Source of the DNA: Sedimenticola sp.
GTDB taxonomy: Bacteria; Pseudomonadota; Gammaproteobacteria; Chromatiales; Chromatiaceae
DNA length: 7,107 nucleotides
NCBI GenBank assembly: GCA_027023915.1
Contig: JALVUB010000175.1
Coordinates: forward strand, 1 to 7,107
Direction of reading: 5' to 3'
Shown: in pieces, positions 7,107 through 7,107 of the stretch
Layout: each line of letters opens with the position of its first letter
How positions within the stretch are numbered: the stretch's first letter is position 1
Program-made: the position numbers and the translations under genes
Notes under the pieces: generated by a model
What the model saw: only the letters and a program-made list of their open reading frames with translations
Database searches by the model: none
What the model was told of the DNA's origin: nothing

Positions 7107-7107
7107 C

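Noticed and set aside
2839..7107. The pump operon as a possible new defence or secretion system
   Set aside because: Both genes show standard RND permease and adaptor architecture with no extra domains, so a conventional tripartite efflux pump explains them.

Overview
The window reads as high-GC Gammaproteobacterial chromosome. The order uvrC-pgsA with almost no gap is a familiar arrangement in that class, the SuhB-type protein closely resembles Gammaproteobacterial SuhB, and the codons end mostly in G or C. The species cannot be named from this. No RNA gene, insertion sequence, CRISPR array or phage structural gene was found.

Left half, plus strand. Positions 1 to about 160 match nothing I recognise. 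From about 160 to 1426 lies the C-terminal two thirds of the excinuclease subunit UvrC. It has the UvrB-binding UVR motif, the second nuclease domain and the HhH tail, but the N-terminal GIY-YIG nuclease is missing, and the UvrC frame meets a stop codon at 62-64. pgsA (phosphatidylglycerophosphate synthase) starts one base after the uvrC stop. A suhB-type inositol monophosphatase gene follows after 46 bases, which hold a possible promoter of its own.

Right half, minus strand. A two-gene efflux operon converges on suhB with only 9 bases between the stop codons. In transcription order it has a periplasmic adaptor (HlyD/AcrA-type membrane fusion protein) from the right edge down to 5948, then a 1038-residue AcrB-type RND permease at 5955-2839, overlapping by 8 bases. 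Together they should form the inner-membrane and periplasmic parts of a tripartite, proton-driven exporter. No outer-membrane channel gene is visible here. The adaptor frame breaks near 7058: one extra base separates its N-terminal part, which runs off the window, from the rest.

The genes belong to known families and I see no clear new system. The points most worth checking are the broken start of uvrC with unexplained DNA in front of it, the single-base frameshift in the adaptor, the permease's loss of the AcrB-type TM10 lysine, and the unusually long adaptor hairpin. The first two could be sequencing or assembly faults.
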